A DNA stretch of 64,000 bases from JASTVH01 sp042862465 (lineage in GTDB: Bacteria; Pseudomonadota; Gammaproteobacteria; Pseudomonadales; Oleiphilaceae): the NCBI GenBank assembly GCA_042862465.1, contig JASTVH010000006.1:248001-312000 (forward strand), written 5' to 3'. Shown one piece after another: positions 7,481-17,499 of the stretch. The notes beneath the pieces were generated by a model, which saw only the letters and a program-made list of their open reading frames with translations, ran no database searches and was not told where the DNA came from. A program made the translations under genes and the position numbers. Every line of letters starts with the position of its first letter. Position 1 is the stretch's first letter.

Positions 7481-9613
7481 ATGAATCAGACTACACATAC
7501 CACTATCGTCAACTTCATTTGGGGCATTGCCGACGATGTGCTGCGCGATGTATACGTCCGTGGGAAGTACCGCGACGTAATCCTGCCCATGACGGTAATT
7601 CGTCGCCTGGACAGCGTGCTTGAGTCCACGAAGGAATCTGTTTTGGCAATGAAAAAGCAGCTCGACGAGGCCGGCGTTGCCAATCAACACGCAGCACTTT
7701 GCCAGGCTTCGGGCGAGGCATTTTACAATGTCTCGCCCTTTAGGCTGCGTGATTTGAAAAACAGGGCCAAACAGCAACAGCTCAAGGCAGATTTTGAAGC
7801 GTACCTGGACGGCTTCTCGCCGAATGTTCAGGAGATCCTCGACAAGTTCAAGTTCCGGAATCAGATTCCAACGTTGATCGAGGCGGACATACTTGGCCAT
7901 CTGATCGAAAAGTTCCTGGACGCCCGTATAAATCTTAGCCCGAAACCAGTCCAAGATAAGGAAGGTAACGAGTTGCTGCCCGGGCTCGACAATCATTCCA
8001 TGGGCACCATCTTCGAGGAATTAATACGGCGCTTCAACGAGGAGAATAACGAGGAGGCCGGTGAGCACTTCACGCCCCGCGATGTTGTCACCCTCATGTC
8101 CGATCTGATTTTTCTACCCATTGTTGATGACATCGAGTCAGGCACCTATCTGGTCTACGACGGAGCCTGTGGCACGGGCGGCATGTTAACCGTGGCTGAG
8201 GAGCGGCTTGCGGAGCTGGCGCGAAACCACGGCAAGGATGTCTCCATCCACTTGTTTGGCCAAGAGGTACAGCCGGAAACCTATGCCATATCCAAGGCTG
8301 ACTTGCTGCTCAAGGGCGAAGGTGCAGAAGCGGAAAATATGAAATACGGCTCGACGCTGTCCAGCGATGCGTTTCCATCGCAGGAATTTGACTTCATGCT
8401 TTCCAATCCGCCCTACGGCAAAAGCTGGAAGACGGATTTGGAGCGCCTGGGCGGTAAGAGCGATATCAGGGACCCGCGCTTTGTTACACAGCACAGCGGC
8501 GATCCAGAATTTAAAATGATCACCCGTTCCTCAGACGGGCAGCTTATGTTCCTGGTCAACAAGCTCACCAAGATGAAGCATGACACCCGCCTGGGCAGCC
8601 GCATAGCCCTTGTGCATAACGGCTCTTCGCTATTCACAGGCGACGCCGGACAGGGAGAGAGCAACATTCGCCGATGGGTCATTGAGAATGACTGGCTGGA
8701 AGCCATCATCGCCCTACCGGAGAACATGTTTTATAACACCGGTATAGCCACTTACATCTGGGTGCTGACCAATCGTAAGAGTGAGTCGCGCAAGGGCAAG
8801 ATCCAGCTGATTAACGCTACTGGTTGGTATGAACCGCTGCAACGCAATTTGGGCAAGAAGAACTGCCGTTTTACCGAGAAACAGATTCGCACCATTTGTG
8901 ATCTGGTCCTTGATCCGGTCGAGACGGAGAACTCGAAGGTTTTTGACAACGAAGCCTTTGGCTATTGGAAGGTTATGGTGGACCGCCCCCTGCGTCTCGC
9001 GGTTGATCTGAGCCCGGCCCGACTCGACCAATTCGAGGAGGCCGTCGGGAAAGTGGGTGAAGTCGCGCTCTCCCGTTTGGCACGTCGTCTGGCGGAGACT
9101 CTGGGCCCAGGCCCACATCGAAACTTTAACGCCTTCACTGCCGCTTGTACGCATGAGGCCGAGCAGCAGGGCGTCAAACTTATAGCCAAGCGCAAGAAAC
9201 TCTTGCAGAGTGAACTATGTGACACTGACGAGGAGGCGGCGCCAGTCATCAAGAAGGTGCACAAGAAAGGCGCTGAGCCCAATCCACTCCATGGCCTCTA
9301 CGAGTCAGAAGTGGACGGTAAGCCCCGTGTGGTCGAATACGAGCCAGATATTGACCTGCGCGACAGTGAAAAGGTGCCCCTTCTGGAAGAGGGCGGTATC
9401 GAGGCCTTCGTTCGGCGTGAAGTCTTGCCCTATACCCCCGATGCTTGGATCGACATATCGAAAACCCAGATCGGCTACGAAATCTCCTTTACCCGGCATT
9501 TTTACAAGCCGGCGCCCATGCGCACCCTGACGAAGATCAAGGCCGACATCTATGCGCTCGAAGAGGAAACCGAAGGGTTGTTGGAGCAGATCGTGGGCGA
9601 GGCTGAACGATGA
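7481..9613 (+). CDS. hsdM: Type I restriction-modification DNA methyltransferase
   Basis: The 710-residue protein is a type I modification subunit, methylating adenine at N6 within the sequence chosen by HsdS. An N-terminal helical HsdM_N region (about 5-150) is followed by a SAM-binding motif I (YDGACGTGGML near 225) and the catalytic NPPYGKSW motif near 309. The C-terminal ~200 residues, rich in Lys/Glu, exceed the usual ~500-residue HsdM and match the long subfamily with an extended tail. The stop overlaps the next gene's ATG by four bases. It should work as an M2S complex with the HsdS at 11436 and as the methylation partner of the HsdR at 14554. Confidence 0.95.
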   Translation: MNQTTHTTIVNFIWGIADDVLRDVYVRGKYRDVILPMTVIRRLDSVLESTKESVLAMKKQLDEAGVANQHAALCQASGEAFYNVSPFRLRDLKNRAKQQQLKADFEAYLDGFSPNVQEILDKFKFRNQIPTLIEADILGHLIEKFLDARINLSPKPVQDKEGNELLPGLDNHSMGTIFEELIRRFNEENNEEAGEHFTPRDVVTLMSDLIFLPIVDDIESGTYLVYDGACGTGGMLTVAEERLAELARNHGKDVSIHLFGQEVQPETYAISKADLLLKGEGAEAENMKYGSTLSSDAFPSQEFDFMLSNPPYGKSWKTDLERLGGKSDIRDPRFVTQHSGDPEFKMITRSSDGQLMFLVNKLTKMKHDTRLGSRIALVHNGSSLFTGDAGQGESNIRRWVIENDWLEAIIALPENMFYNTGIATYIWVLTNRKSESRKGKIQLINATGWYEPLQRNLGKKNCRFTEKQIRTICDLVLDPVETENSKVFDNEAFGYWKVMVDRPLRLAVDLSPARLDQFEEAVGKVGEVALSRLARRLAETLGPGPHRNFNAFTAACTHEAEQQGVKLIAKRKKLLQSELCDTDEEAAPVIKKVHKKGAEPNPLHGLYESEVDGKPRVVEYEPDIDLRDSEKVPLLEEGGIEAFVRREVLPYTPDAWIDISKTQIGYEISFTRHFYKPAPMRTLTKIKADIYALEEETEGLLEQIVGEAER

Positions 9614-11439
9614 GGGAGATACGCGGCGACGCCAAGAATATTCGTTCCCTGCTGAGTGGGGCTAAGTACGCAATTGACTACTATCAGCGAGAGTACCGGT
9701 GGGCGCGAAAACAGATTGCCGAGTTGATCGATGATCTAGCGGAGAAGTTCGGCGAAAGCCATGAGGGTGGCAATGAGCGCTCGGATGTCGAAGGCTACGG
9801 CCACTATTTTCTCGGCTCGATTATCATCAGCGACAAGGACGGCCACAAATACATCATCGACGGGCAACAGCGGCTGACTTCGCTCACGCTGCTGCTGATC
9901 TATATCCATCGCCAGTTGGACGACGACGAGCAGAAGGGGCAACTGACCGAGCTAATCTTCTCCCAGAAATTTGGCAAGCGATCATTCAACTTGGATGTAC
10001 CGGAACGTGCTGCCTGTATGGAAGCCCTGTTCACCGGTCAACCTTTAGACGAGAACGGCCACCCGGAGTCCGTTCGTAACATCCTGCGCCGTTTTCAGGA
10101 TATTGAGGAATATTTCCCCGAGGAACTGTCCGGTCCAACCCTGCCGTTTTTCGCAGATTGGTTGATAGAGAATGTACACCTGGTCGAGATTACGGCCTAT
10201 TCCGACAGCGACGCCTACACGATCTTTGAAACCATGAATGATCGCGGCTTGTCGCTGACGCCGACCGACATGCTCAAGGGCTACCTGCTAGCCAACATTA
10301 CGGATACGAACGCACGAACCCAGTCGAGCAAGATCTGGCGCAACCAGATCTCCAGGCTCCAGGACATCGGCAAAGAGGAAGATGCCGACGCTATCAAGGC
10401 CTGGTTGCGGAGCCAGCACGCTCAGACCATCCGCGAACGCAAGCGTGACGCCCTGCCAAGGGACTTCGACCTGATCGGCACCGAGTTCCATCGCTGGGTG
10501 CGCGATCACGAACAGGATCTGGGGCTGAGGGCTTCAACCGATTTTGCCCGTTTCATCGATCAGGATTTTGCTTTCTATGCGCGCTGGTATGGCAAGATCC
10601 GAAATGCGGCCGAGAACCTGATTCCGGGCATGGAAGCAGTGTTCTACAATGCTCAGAACAATTTCACCCTGCAATATCCGGTGCTACTAGCCGCGCTCAG
10701 TCGTAGCGATTCCGAGGAAGACATTCTGCGCAAGGTCCGCATCACCGCTGGATATCTTGATGTCGTGATCGCCCGCCGTATCTGGAACTGGAAAGCCACC
10801 GCCTATTCCAACATGCAGTACAACATGTTTTTGGTTATCAAGGATATCCGGGGCAAGAAACCAACCGAGCTAGCGGATACTTTGGTGGGCCGGCTGGCAG
10901 AGGATGAAGATAGCTTCATCGGCAACGATCGTTTTCACCTTCACGGCATGAACGGCAAGCCCATACACCGCTTGTTGGCGCGCATGACCGACTACATCGA
11001 AACTCGTTCTGGGCGCAGTTCACGCTATGCCGAATACATGACCCGTAGCGGAAAGAACGGCTACGAGGTCGAACATATTTGGGCCAATCACTTCGAACGC
11101 CACGATGACGAGTTTGGCCACCCGACGGACTTTGCGGAGTATCGCAACCGCATCGGTGGACTTCTGTTACTCCCCAAGAGCTTTAATGCCAGTTACGGTG
11201 ATCTGCCATATGAGCAGAAGCGTGAGCACTACCTTAAGCAGAATCTGTTGGCACAGAGCCTGCACGAGCTGGCTTACCAGAACGATCCCGGCTTTAAGCG
11301 TTTTCTGAAAGAGTCTGGGCTCGATTTCCACCCTCACCCCGAGTTTAAAAGGGCCGATCTCGACGCCCGCCAGGCTCTTTATGGGCAGATCGCTGAGCAG
11401 GTGTGGAGCCCCGAGAGTCTGCTGCGGGAGGTGCGATGA
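9610..11439 (+). CDS. GmrSD-like type IV restriction protein (DUF262-DUF1524)
   Basis: The 609-residue protein has an N-terminal DUF262 (GmrS-like, ParB-fold NTPase) domain with YQREYRW at 25-31 and DGQQRLTSL at 84-92, and a C-terminal DUF1524 (GmrD-like HNH nuclease) domain with VEHIWANHF near 487 and NRIGGLLLL near 512. Single-chain GmrSD enzymes cut DNA containing modified (often glucosylated hydroxymethyl) cytosine, so it could cover phages whose base modification defeats the type I enzyme. It overlaps hsdM by four bases and its stop overlaps the hsdS start, so it is translated as part of the restriction operon. Its substrate is not readable from sequence. Confidence 0.9.
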   Translation: MREIRGDAKNIRSLLSGAKYAIDYYQREYRWARKQIAELIDDLAEKFGESHEGGNERSDVEGYGHYFLGSIIISDKDGHKYIIDGQQRLTSLTLLLIYIHRQLDDDEQKGQLTELIFSQKFGKRSFNLDVPERAACMEALFTGQPLDENGHPESVRNILRRFQDIEEYFPEELSGPTLPFFADWLIENVHLVEITAYSDSDAYTIFETMNDRGLSLTPTDMLKGYLLANITDTNARTQSSKIWRNQISRLQDIGKEEDADAIKAWLRSQHAQTIRERKRDALPRDFDLIGTEFHRWVRDHEQDLGLRASTDFARFIDQDFAFYARWYGKIRNAAENLIPGMEAVFYNAQNNFTLQYPVLLAALSRSDSEEDILRKVRITAGYLDVVIARRIWNWKATAYSNMQYNMFLVIKDIRGKKPTELADTLVGRLAEDEDSFIGNDRFHLHGMNGKPIHRLLARMTDYIETRSGRSSRYAEYMTRSGKNGYEVEHIWANHFERHDDEFGHPTDFAEYRNRIGGLLLLPKSFNASYGDLPYEQKREHYLKQNLLAQSLHELAYQNDPGFKRFLKESGLDFHPHPEFKRADLDARQALYGQIAEQVWSPESLLREVR

Positions 11440-12845
11440 TGAATTTGGCGCCGTACTCGAAATATAAGGATTCTGGCCAACCCTTTATGGGGCTGGTCCC
11501 CGCGCATTGGAACGTGTTTAGGAACGGCCGTCTATTCTCGCAACGAACTGAGACGGGTTTTGGAGAGCTTCCTATTCTCGAGGTTTCGTTGAGAACCGGG
11601 GTGCGAGTCCGGGACATGGACGACCCTAAGCGCAAGCAGGTGATGTCGGACCGTGAACAATATAAACGCGCGCTTCGAGGGGATATTGCTTACAACATGA
11701 TGCGCATGTGGCAGGGCGCCGTTGGCATCGTGCCGGTGGACGGGCTGGTGAGTCCGGCGTACGTGGTCGCCCGGCCATTTTCGGGAGTGAATAGTTGTTA
11801 CTACGCTTACCTCTTCCGAACTCCGGCATATATGGGGGCTGTTGATACCTACTCACGAGGGATCGTAAAAGATCGTAACCGGCTTTACTGGCAGGATTTC
11901 AAGCGCATGCCCTCGGTAGTACCGCCGATTGAAGAGCAAGAGCAGATGGTCCGTTTTCTTGGAGGAGTTGAGCGCAAGATCCAGCGGTTCATACGTAATA
12001 AACGCTGTTTAATCGAGCTGCTTAGAGAGCAGAAGCAGAACACCATTAACCAGGCAGTGACCCGGGGAGTGGACCCGAACGTCGAATTGAAACCTAGCGG
12101 AATAAAATGGATCGGGGATATTCCGTCGCATTGGGAAGTCACAAAGCTTAAACGCATAGTCCGCTTCAGCCCCTCGAAATCCGAAGCAGGCGCCAGCAAG
12201 CGAGATGAAAGGCACGTGGTTTTCCTTCCTATGGAGCGAGTCTCTGTTGATGGAGACGTGGATTGCTCTGAAAGGCGTTCGATATCAGAAGTTTGGGATG
12301 GCTTTACTTATTTTAGACGCGGGGATGTGGTGCTCGCGAAGATTACTCCCTGCTTTGAAAATGGGAAAGGGGCGTTCCTAAAAGGCCTGGAGAGTGACTT
12401 CGGGTTTGGCACCACTGAATTCATTGTTCTTCGCCCGTCGAAAGCAATAGATGGCGCCTTTCTTCGGTTTCTTACATCGACAAAGCAATTCTTGTCGTTA
12501 GGCAAGCAATACATGGTAGGAGCGGCTGGGCAGCAGCGGATTCCGTCGGATTTCGTGAGGGAGTACCCTATGGGTTTGCCACCGATTCCCGAGCAAAAAG
12601 AGATTCTCGAATATATCCACGAGAAATCAGCAGAGATCGATCAGGCTATCAGCCGTGCGGAGCGAGAGATCGAGCTGATAGGCGAATACCGCACTCGCCT
12701 GATATCCGATGTAGTCACTGGCCAGGCGGATGTGCGAGAGCTCGACGTACCGGAAGTGACCGATGAAGAGCTTTCGGGGCTGGATGTTGAGTCTGAGGAA
12801 GGTGAGGAGTTGATCGAGGACGAGTCTGCCGAGGTGTTGCAATGA
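11436..12845 (+). CDS. hsdS: Type I restriction specificity subunit
   Basis: The protein shows the two-fold HsdS architecture: two target-recognition domains (about 15-190 and 215-400), each opening with a matching segment (GLVPAHWNVFRNGRL; GDIPSHWEVTKLKRI) and each followed by a conserved helix (PPIEEQEQMVRFL; PPIPEQKEILEYI). It determines the bipartite DNA sequence recognised by the complex. I place the start at ATG 11436, which overlaps the previous stop as ATGA and follows GGGAGG, rather than the in-frame GTG at 11403. A second ATG at 11439 is equally possible. The acidic C-terminal tail (VESEEGEELIEDESAEV) is unusual for HsdS. Confidence 0.93.
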   Translation: MMNLAPYSKYKDSGQPFMGLVPAHWNVFRNGRLFSQRTETGFGELPILEVSLRTGVRVRDMDDPKRKQVMSDREQYKRALRGDIAYNMMRMWQGAVGIVPVDGLVSPAYVVARPFSGVNSCYYAYLFRTPAYMGAVDTYSRGIVKDRNRLYWQDFKRMPSVVPPIEEQEQMVRFLGGVERKIQRFIRNKRCLIELLREQKQNTINQAVTRGVDPNVELKPSGIKWIGDIPSHWEVTKLKRIVRFSPSKSEAGASKRDERHVVFLPMERVSVDGDVDCSERRSISEVWDGFTYFRRGDVVLAKITPCFENGKGAFLKGLESDFGFGTTEFIVLRPSKAIDGAFLRFLTSTKQFLSLGKQYMVGAAGQQRIPSDFVREYPMGLPPIPEQKEILEYIHEKSAEIDQAISRAEREIELIGEYRTRLISDVVTGQADVRELDVPEVTDEELSGLDVESEEGEELIEDESAEVLQ

Positions 12846-13483
12846 CAGTTCCCGCGCAGCCGAAGCTCTATCACATCGTGCATGTAGATCGGCTTGCTTC
12901 GATTATTGCCGATGGCTGGCTGTGGTGTGACGCTGAGATCGTTTGGCGCTCACCAGCAGGAACGACTATCGGTATGAACGGGATTAAGGAACGCCGGCTG
13001 AAGGAGCTGACGCTGAGCAGTTATCCTGAATTGCATGTTGGGGATTGTGTTCCGTTCTACTTCTGTCCGCGCTCGATCATGCTGTACCTGATTTATCAGG
13101 CGAATCACCCGGAATTGGTGTATCGCGGAGGGCAGGGGCCGATTGTTCATCTAGAATGTGATCTAAACGCAACGGTAGCATGGGCCACCCAGCACGGCCG
13201 TCGCTGGGCGTTCACTCTATCGAATGCTGGAGCGCGCTATTTCGAAGACCGCTGTGATTTGGCGCACCTAAATGAAATAGATTGGATGGCTGTGCAAGCC
13301 AGGCAGTGGCAATCCTGTAAGGAAGGAAAACAGGCGGAGTTTCTTATCGAGCATTGTTTCCCCTGGCAATTGGTGGAGCGGATCGGCGTGCAGTCTCGGA
13401 CCGTTTATCAGCAGGCAGTGAATGCCTTGCCAGTGGGCGGGCATCATCCTTCTGTGGAAATAAAGCCAGAATGGTATTACTGA
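12842..13483 (+). CDS. darT: DarT DNA ADP-ribosyltransferase toxin
   Basis: The 213-residue protein matches the DarT (former DUF4433) family, which attaches ADP-ribose from NAD+ to thymidine in single-stranded DNA and blocks replication. Visible landmarks are the N-terminal YHIVHVDRLASIIADG segment of the NAD-binding fold, VPFYFCPRSIMLYLIY, and AEFLIE near residue 165 carrying the catalytic Glu. It starts inside the hsdS stop (ATGA) and is followed 12 bases later by its antitoxin. DarTG systems act in phage defence by abortive infection; the placement here links the toxin to the restriction operon's expression. Confidence 0.93.
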   Translation: MTVPAQPKLYHIVHVDRLASIIADGWLWCDAEIVWRSPAGTTIGMNGIKERRLKELTLSSYPELHVGDCVPFYFCPRSIMLYLIYQANHPELVYRGGQGPIVHLECDLNATVAWATQHGRRWAFTLSNAGARYFEDRCDLAHLNEIDWMAVQARQWQSCKEGKQAEFLIEHCFPWQLVERIGVQSRTVYQQAVNALPVGGHHPSVEIKPEWYY

Positions 13484-13495
13484 CGGGGCACTAAA

Positions 13496-14557
13496 ATGAT
13501 CGAATATAAAAGTGGTGACATTCTGCGCGAAGACGCCGAAGCCCTCGTTAATACAGTCAACTGTGTCGGAGTGATGGGGCGTGGTATTGCGCTTCAATTC
13601 AAGAAGGCGTTCCCTCAGAACTTCAGAGCCTACGCTGCCGCCTGCAAGAACGAGGAGGTTCAGCCGGGCCACATGTTCGTCTTCGACACTGATCAATTGA
13701 CTAATCCTCGCTACATCATCAACTTCCCTACCAAGCGGCACTGGCGTGGAAAGAGCCGAATGGAAGATATCGAGGCTGGTCTCAACGATCTGGTGGCAAT
13801 ACTCCGACAATATGATATCCGCTCCATTGCCATTCCCCCGTTGGGCAGCGGCTTGGGCGGATTGGAATGGCCTGAGGTGAAGGCGCGGATTGAGGAGCAT
13901 CTGGCCCCTCTGGACGATGTGCAGGTGCTGGTCTACGAGCCAAAAGGTGCACCGACTTCCGACAAAATGGCGCACAACCGCCAGGTACCGAAGATGACCG
14001 CTGGGCGCGCGGCCCTAGTCGAGCTTATGGATCGCTACCTCCGTGGGCTGCTCGACCCTTTCGTGAGCCTGCTTGAGTTGCACAAGCTTATGTATTTTAT
14101 GCAGGAGGCTGGTGAGCCGCTGCGACTGAAATACCGAAAAGCTGCCTACGGCCCCTACGCCGAGAATCTGCGCCATGTGCTCAATGCGATTGAGGGCCAT
14201 ATGGTTTCCGGTTATGCCGATGGTGGCGACGTCCCAGATAAGCCTCTTAAGCTGGTGCCGGGCGCGATGCGGGAAGCTAGCACCTTTCTTGAGGCGCACT
14301 CCGACACGTTGGCGCGTTTTGATCGAGTATCAGCGCTTGTTGAGGGCTTTGAGTCACCCTTTGGCCTCGAGTTGTTGTCCACAATCTACTGGGTGATGAA
14401 GAACGAAGCGCCACAGTCGGTGGATGACGTGGTGGAGCACACCTACGCCTGGACTGAGCGCAAGCGTCAGTTTAGCCCACGCCAGATTCGATTGGCAGTT
14501 GATGTTCTGGTTGATCGGGGGTGGGTAAAGAAGCCTGAAACTTGGGGGCATGCATGA
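13496..14557 (+). CDS. darG: DarG macrodomain antitoxin
   Basis: The 353-residue protein has an N-terminal macrodomain (about 1-155) with the ADP-ribose-binding segments VNTVNCVGVMGRGIALQFK and PPLGSGLGGL. It removes ADP-ribose from DNA and so reverses DarT. Residues ~165-350 form the helical DarG C-terminal domain (start LVELMDRYLRGLLDPFV), which in characterised systems binds and masks DarT directly. The gene lies 12 bases after darT and its stop overlaps the hsdR start. Both neutralising domains look intact, so the toxin-antitoxin pair should be functional. Confidence 0.94.
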   Translation: MIEYKSGDILREDAEALVNTVNCVGVMGRGIALQFKKAFPQNFRAYAAACKNEEVQPGHMFVFDTDQLTNPRYIINFPTKRHWRGKSRMEDIEAGLNDLVAILRQYDIRSIAIPPLGSGLGGLEWPEVKARIEEHLAPLDDVQVLVYEPKGAPTSDKMAHNRQVPKMTAGRAALVELMDRYLRGLLDPFVSLLELHKLMYFMQEAGEPLRLKYRKAAYGPYAENLRHVLNAIEGHMVSGYADGGDVPDKPLKLVPGAMREASTFLEAHSDTLARFDRVSALVEGFESPFGLELLSTIYWVMKNEAPQSVDDVVEHTYAWTERKRQFSPRQIRLAVDVLVDRGWVKKPETWGHA

Positions 14558-17499
14558 AGCAGACGGATACGAGCGAAAAGGGGCTGGAATCCCTTATTGT
14601 CGCCTCATTGGTGAATGAGGCGGGATATGATCAGGGCGATCCGTCCGATTATGACCGTGAGCACGCCGTTGACCTAGCCAAATTGCGGGAATTTATCACC
14701 GAGACTCAGCCTGAAGTGGTAGAAAGTCTCGGTATCGAGGACGAAGGCCCCAAGCGTAATCAATTCTTGCACCGCCTGCAGGGCGAAATTGCCAAGCGCG
14801 GTGTGGTTGAGGTGCTGCGCTCTGGCATCAAACACGGTCCTGCTCATGTCGATCTTTTCTATGCAAGCCCGACGCCAGGTAACAAGCTTGCGGCAGAGAA
14901 ATTTGCGGCCAATATCTTTAGTGTCACGCGTCAGCTCCGTTACAGCCGTGATGGTAGTGCGCTTTCACTTGATATGGCGATATTCATCAACGGCCTGCCA
15001 ATTGCGACCTTCGAGCTCAAAAACAAGCTCACCAAGCAGACAGTCGATGACGCCATACAGCAATACCAGCGAGACAGAGATCCGAAGGAACTGCTGTTCC
15101 AGTTTGGTCGTTGTGTGGTGCATTTTGCTGTGGATGACCACGAAGTACGCATGTGCTCCCACCTTAAGGGCAAGAATTCGTGGTTTTTGCCGTTCAACAA
15201 GGGTCACAACGATGGTGCTGGCAATCCGCCGAATCCTGCGGGGCTGGCCACCGATTACTTGTGGAAGAAGGCGCTTACCAAGGCATCACTGACCGATATC
15301 CTGGAAAACTACGCGCAGGTTGTTGAGGAAAAGGACGAAAAGACCGGTAAGAAGCGGTACAAGCAGATTTTTCCCCGTTATCACCAGTTGACGGTAGTGC
15401 GTGAGCTTCTGACGGATGTGCGCTCTGTAGGGGTAGGCAAGCGTTATTTGGTGCAGCATTCGGCGGGCAGCGGCAAGAGTAACTCCATTGCCTGGTTAGC
15501 GCATCAGCTTGTTGGGCTGGAGAAGGACCGGCAGGCCCTGTTCGACTCGGTCATTGTGGTGACCGACCGGCGCGTGCTGGATAAGCAGATTAGGGACACC
15601 ATCAAGCAGTTCGCCCAGGTCTCTGCAACGGTAGGTCATGCGGAGCGCTCAGGTGACTTGCGTGCTTTCCTGTACGGCGGTAAAAAAATCATTATCACCA
15701 CGGTACAGAAATTTCCCTTCATTCTCGACGAGATCGGCGACGAACATCGCCAGCGTAAATTCGCCATCATTATTGATGAAGCGCATTCCAGCCAGGGTGG
15801 CAAGACTAGCTCCACAATGAACCAGATACTTGAACAGCGTCCAGAAGAGGAGGAAGAAGAGACGCTTGAGGACAGGATCAACCAGATCATGGAAGGTCGC
15901 AAGATGGTGTCCAATGCCAGTTATTTTGCTTTCACAGCCACGCCGAAGAACAAGACCTTGGAGATTTTTGGAGAGGCCGAGCCACAGCCTGACGGGACGG
16001 TAAAACATCATCCTTTCCATAGCTACACCATGAAGCAGGCTATTCAGGAGGGCTTCATTCTGGATGTGCTCAGGAATTACACGCCGGTGGAAAGCTATTA
16101 CCGTCTAGCTAAGACTGTGGAGGATGATCCCGAATTTGATGCTAATCGGGCGCAGAAAAAGCTTAGGCGCTATGTCGAATCACATCACCATGCCATTCGC
16201 GAGAAGGCGGAGATTATGGTGGATCATTTCCATGAGCAGGTGATTGGCCACCGCAAGATTGGCGGCAAGGCTCGGGCGATGGTGATTACGAATGGAATCG
16301 AGCGGGCCATCCAGTACTTCCATGCATTTCGGGACTATCTTAAGGATCGCAAGAGTCCTTATGACGCCATCGTCGCGTTCTCGGGCGAGCAGGAGTATGG
16401 GGGCAAAAAGGTGACCGAAGCCAGCCTGAACGGATTCCCCAGTAGCCAGATTCCGGACAAAGTGCAGCAGGACCCCTACCGTTTTCTAATTGTTGCGGAT
16501 AAATATCAGACAGGGTACGACGAACCATTGTTGCACACGATGTATGTGGACAAGGCGCTGTCCAACATCAAGGCAGTGCAGACTCTATCGAGGCTCAATC
16601 GTGCTCATCCACAGAAACACGATACCTTTGTCCTGGATTTCTATAACGACTCGGAAACCATTCAGAGATCATTCGAGTCCTATTACCGCACCACCCTCCT
16701 CAGTGACGAGACGGACCCCAACAAACTGCATGATCTGAAGGGGGATTTGGACGGCTACCAAATCTATTCACAGGAACAAATTGACGATTTGGTTGGGCAT
16801 TACCTGAACGGAGCGGATCGGGACAAGCTTGATCCGATCTTGGACGCATGCGTGGCCACCTATAACGCCGACCTCGACGAAGACGGTCAGGTGGACTTCA
16901 AAGGCAAGGCGAAGGCTTTTGCACGCACCTATGGCTTTCTGGCCTCGATTCTGCCTTATTCCAATGCCGACTGGGAGAAGCTGTCAATTTTTCTGAACTT
17001 CCTGATTCCTAAGCTGCCGGCGCCAGTCGAAGAGGATCTTTCCAGGGGGATTCTGGATGCCATTGACATGGATAGCTACCGCGTTGAAGTGAAATCTAGT
17101 ACTAACATTGGTTTGGCTGATCAGGATGTGGAGGTCGGCCCTGTGCCCACTGCCGGGGGTGGTCGGAAGCCGGAGCCTGAGCTTGACCAACTGAGCAATA
17201 TCATCAAAACGTTTAACGATCAGTTTGGCAATATCGACTGGAAAGATGCTGACAAAATCCGGCAGGTCATTGCAGAGGAGATCCCGGCAAAGGTTCGTGC
17301 GGATGTGGCCTATCAAAATGCCATGAAGAACAACGACAAAAAGACTGCTAGGATTGAACATGATGCGGCTCTTCAAAGAGTTATGGTAGATTTGTTAACG
17401 GATCACACCGAACTTTTCAAACAGTTCAGCGATAATCCCTCATTCAAGAAATGGCTGGCCGATACGATATTTGGTGCGACTTATCAGGAAACAACCTGA
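14554..17499 (+). CDS. hsdR: Type I restriction endonuclease subunit
   Basis: The ~981-residue HsdR carries an N-terminal PD-(D/E)xK nuclease (DMAIFINGLPIATFELKNK near 140-156), then a superfamily 2 translocase with Walker A SAGSGKS near 305 and DEAH near 405, TATP-type motif III (FAFTATPKNK), and a helical C-terminus that docks on the M2S core. The family cleaves unmethylated DNA remote from the site after ATP-driven translocation. I prefer ATG 14554, overlapping the darG stop as ATGA with GGGGG upstream, over a TTG at 14542. HsdR is separated from hsdMS by the darTG pair, an uncommon order that keeps the nuclease last in the transcript. Confidence 0.95.
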   Translation: MKQTDTSEKGLESLIVASLVNEAGYDQGDPSDYDREHAVDLAKLREFITETQPEVVESLGIEDEGPKRNQFLHRLQGEIAKRGVVEVLRSGIKHGPAHVDLFYASPTPGNKLAAEKFAANIFSVTRQLRYSRDGSALSLDMAIFINGLPIATFELKNKLTKQTVDDAIQQYQRDRDPKELLFQFGRCVVHFAVDDHEVRMCSHLKGKNSWFLPFNKGHNDGAGNPPNPAGLATDYLWKKALTKASLTDILENYAQVVEEKDEKTGKKRYKQIFPRYHQLTVVRELLTDVRSVGVGKRYLVQHSAGSGKSNSIAWLAHQLVGLEKDRQALFDSVIVVTDRRVLDKQIRDTIKQFAQVSATVGHAERSGDLRAFLYGGKKIIITTVQKFPFILDEIGDEHRQRKFAIIIDEAHSSQGGKTSSTMNQILEQRPEEEEEETLEDRINQIMEGRKMVSNASYFAFTATPKNKTLEIFGEAEPQPDGTVKHHPFHSYTMKQAIQEGFILDVLRNYTPVESYYRLAKTVEDDPEFDANRAQKKLRRYVESHHHAIREKAEIMVDHFHEQVIGHRKIGGKARAMVITNGIERAIQYFHAFRDYLKDRKSPYDAIVAFSGEQEYGGKKVTEASLNGFPSSQIPDKVQQDPYRFLIVADKYQTGYDEPLLHTMYVDKALSNIKAVQTLSRLNRAHPQKHDTFVLDFYNDSETIQRSFESYYRTTLLSDETDPNKLHDLKGDLDGYQIYSQEQIDDLVGHYLNGADRDKLDPILDACVATYNADLDEDGQVDFKGKAKAFARTYGFLASILPYSNADWEKLSIFLNFLIPKLPAPVEEDLSRGILDAIDMDSYRVEVKSSTNIGLADQDVEVGPVPTAGGGRKPEPELDQLSNIIKTFNDQFGNIDWKDADKIRQVIAEEIPAKVRADVAYQNAMKNNDKKTARIEHDAALQRVMVDLLTDHTELFKQFSDNPSFKKWLADTIFGATYQETT

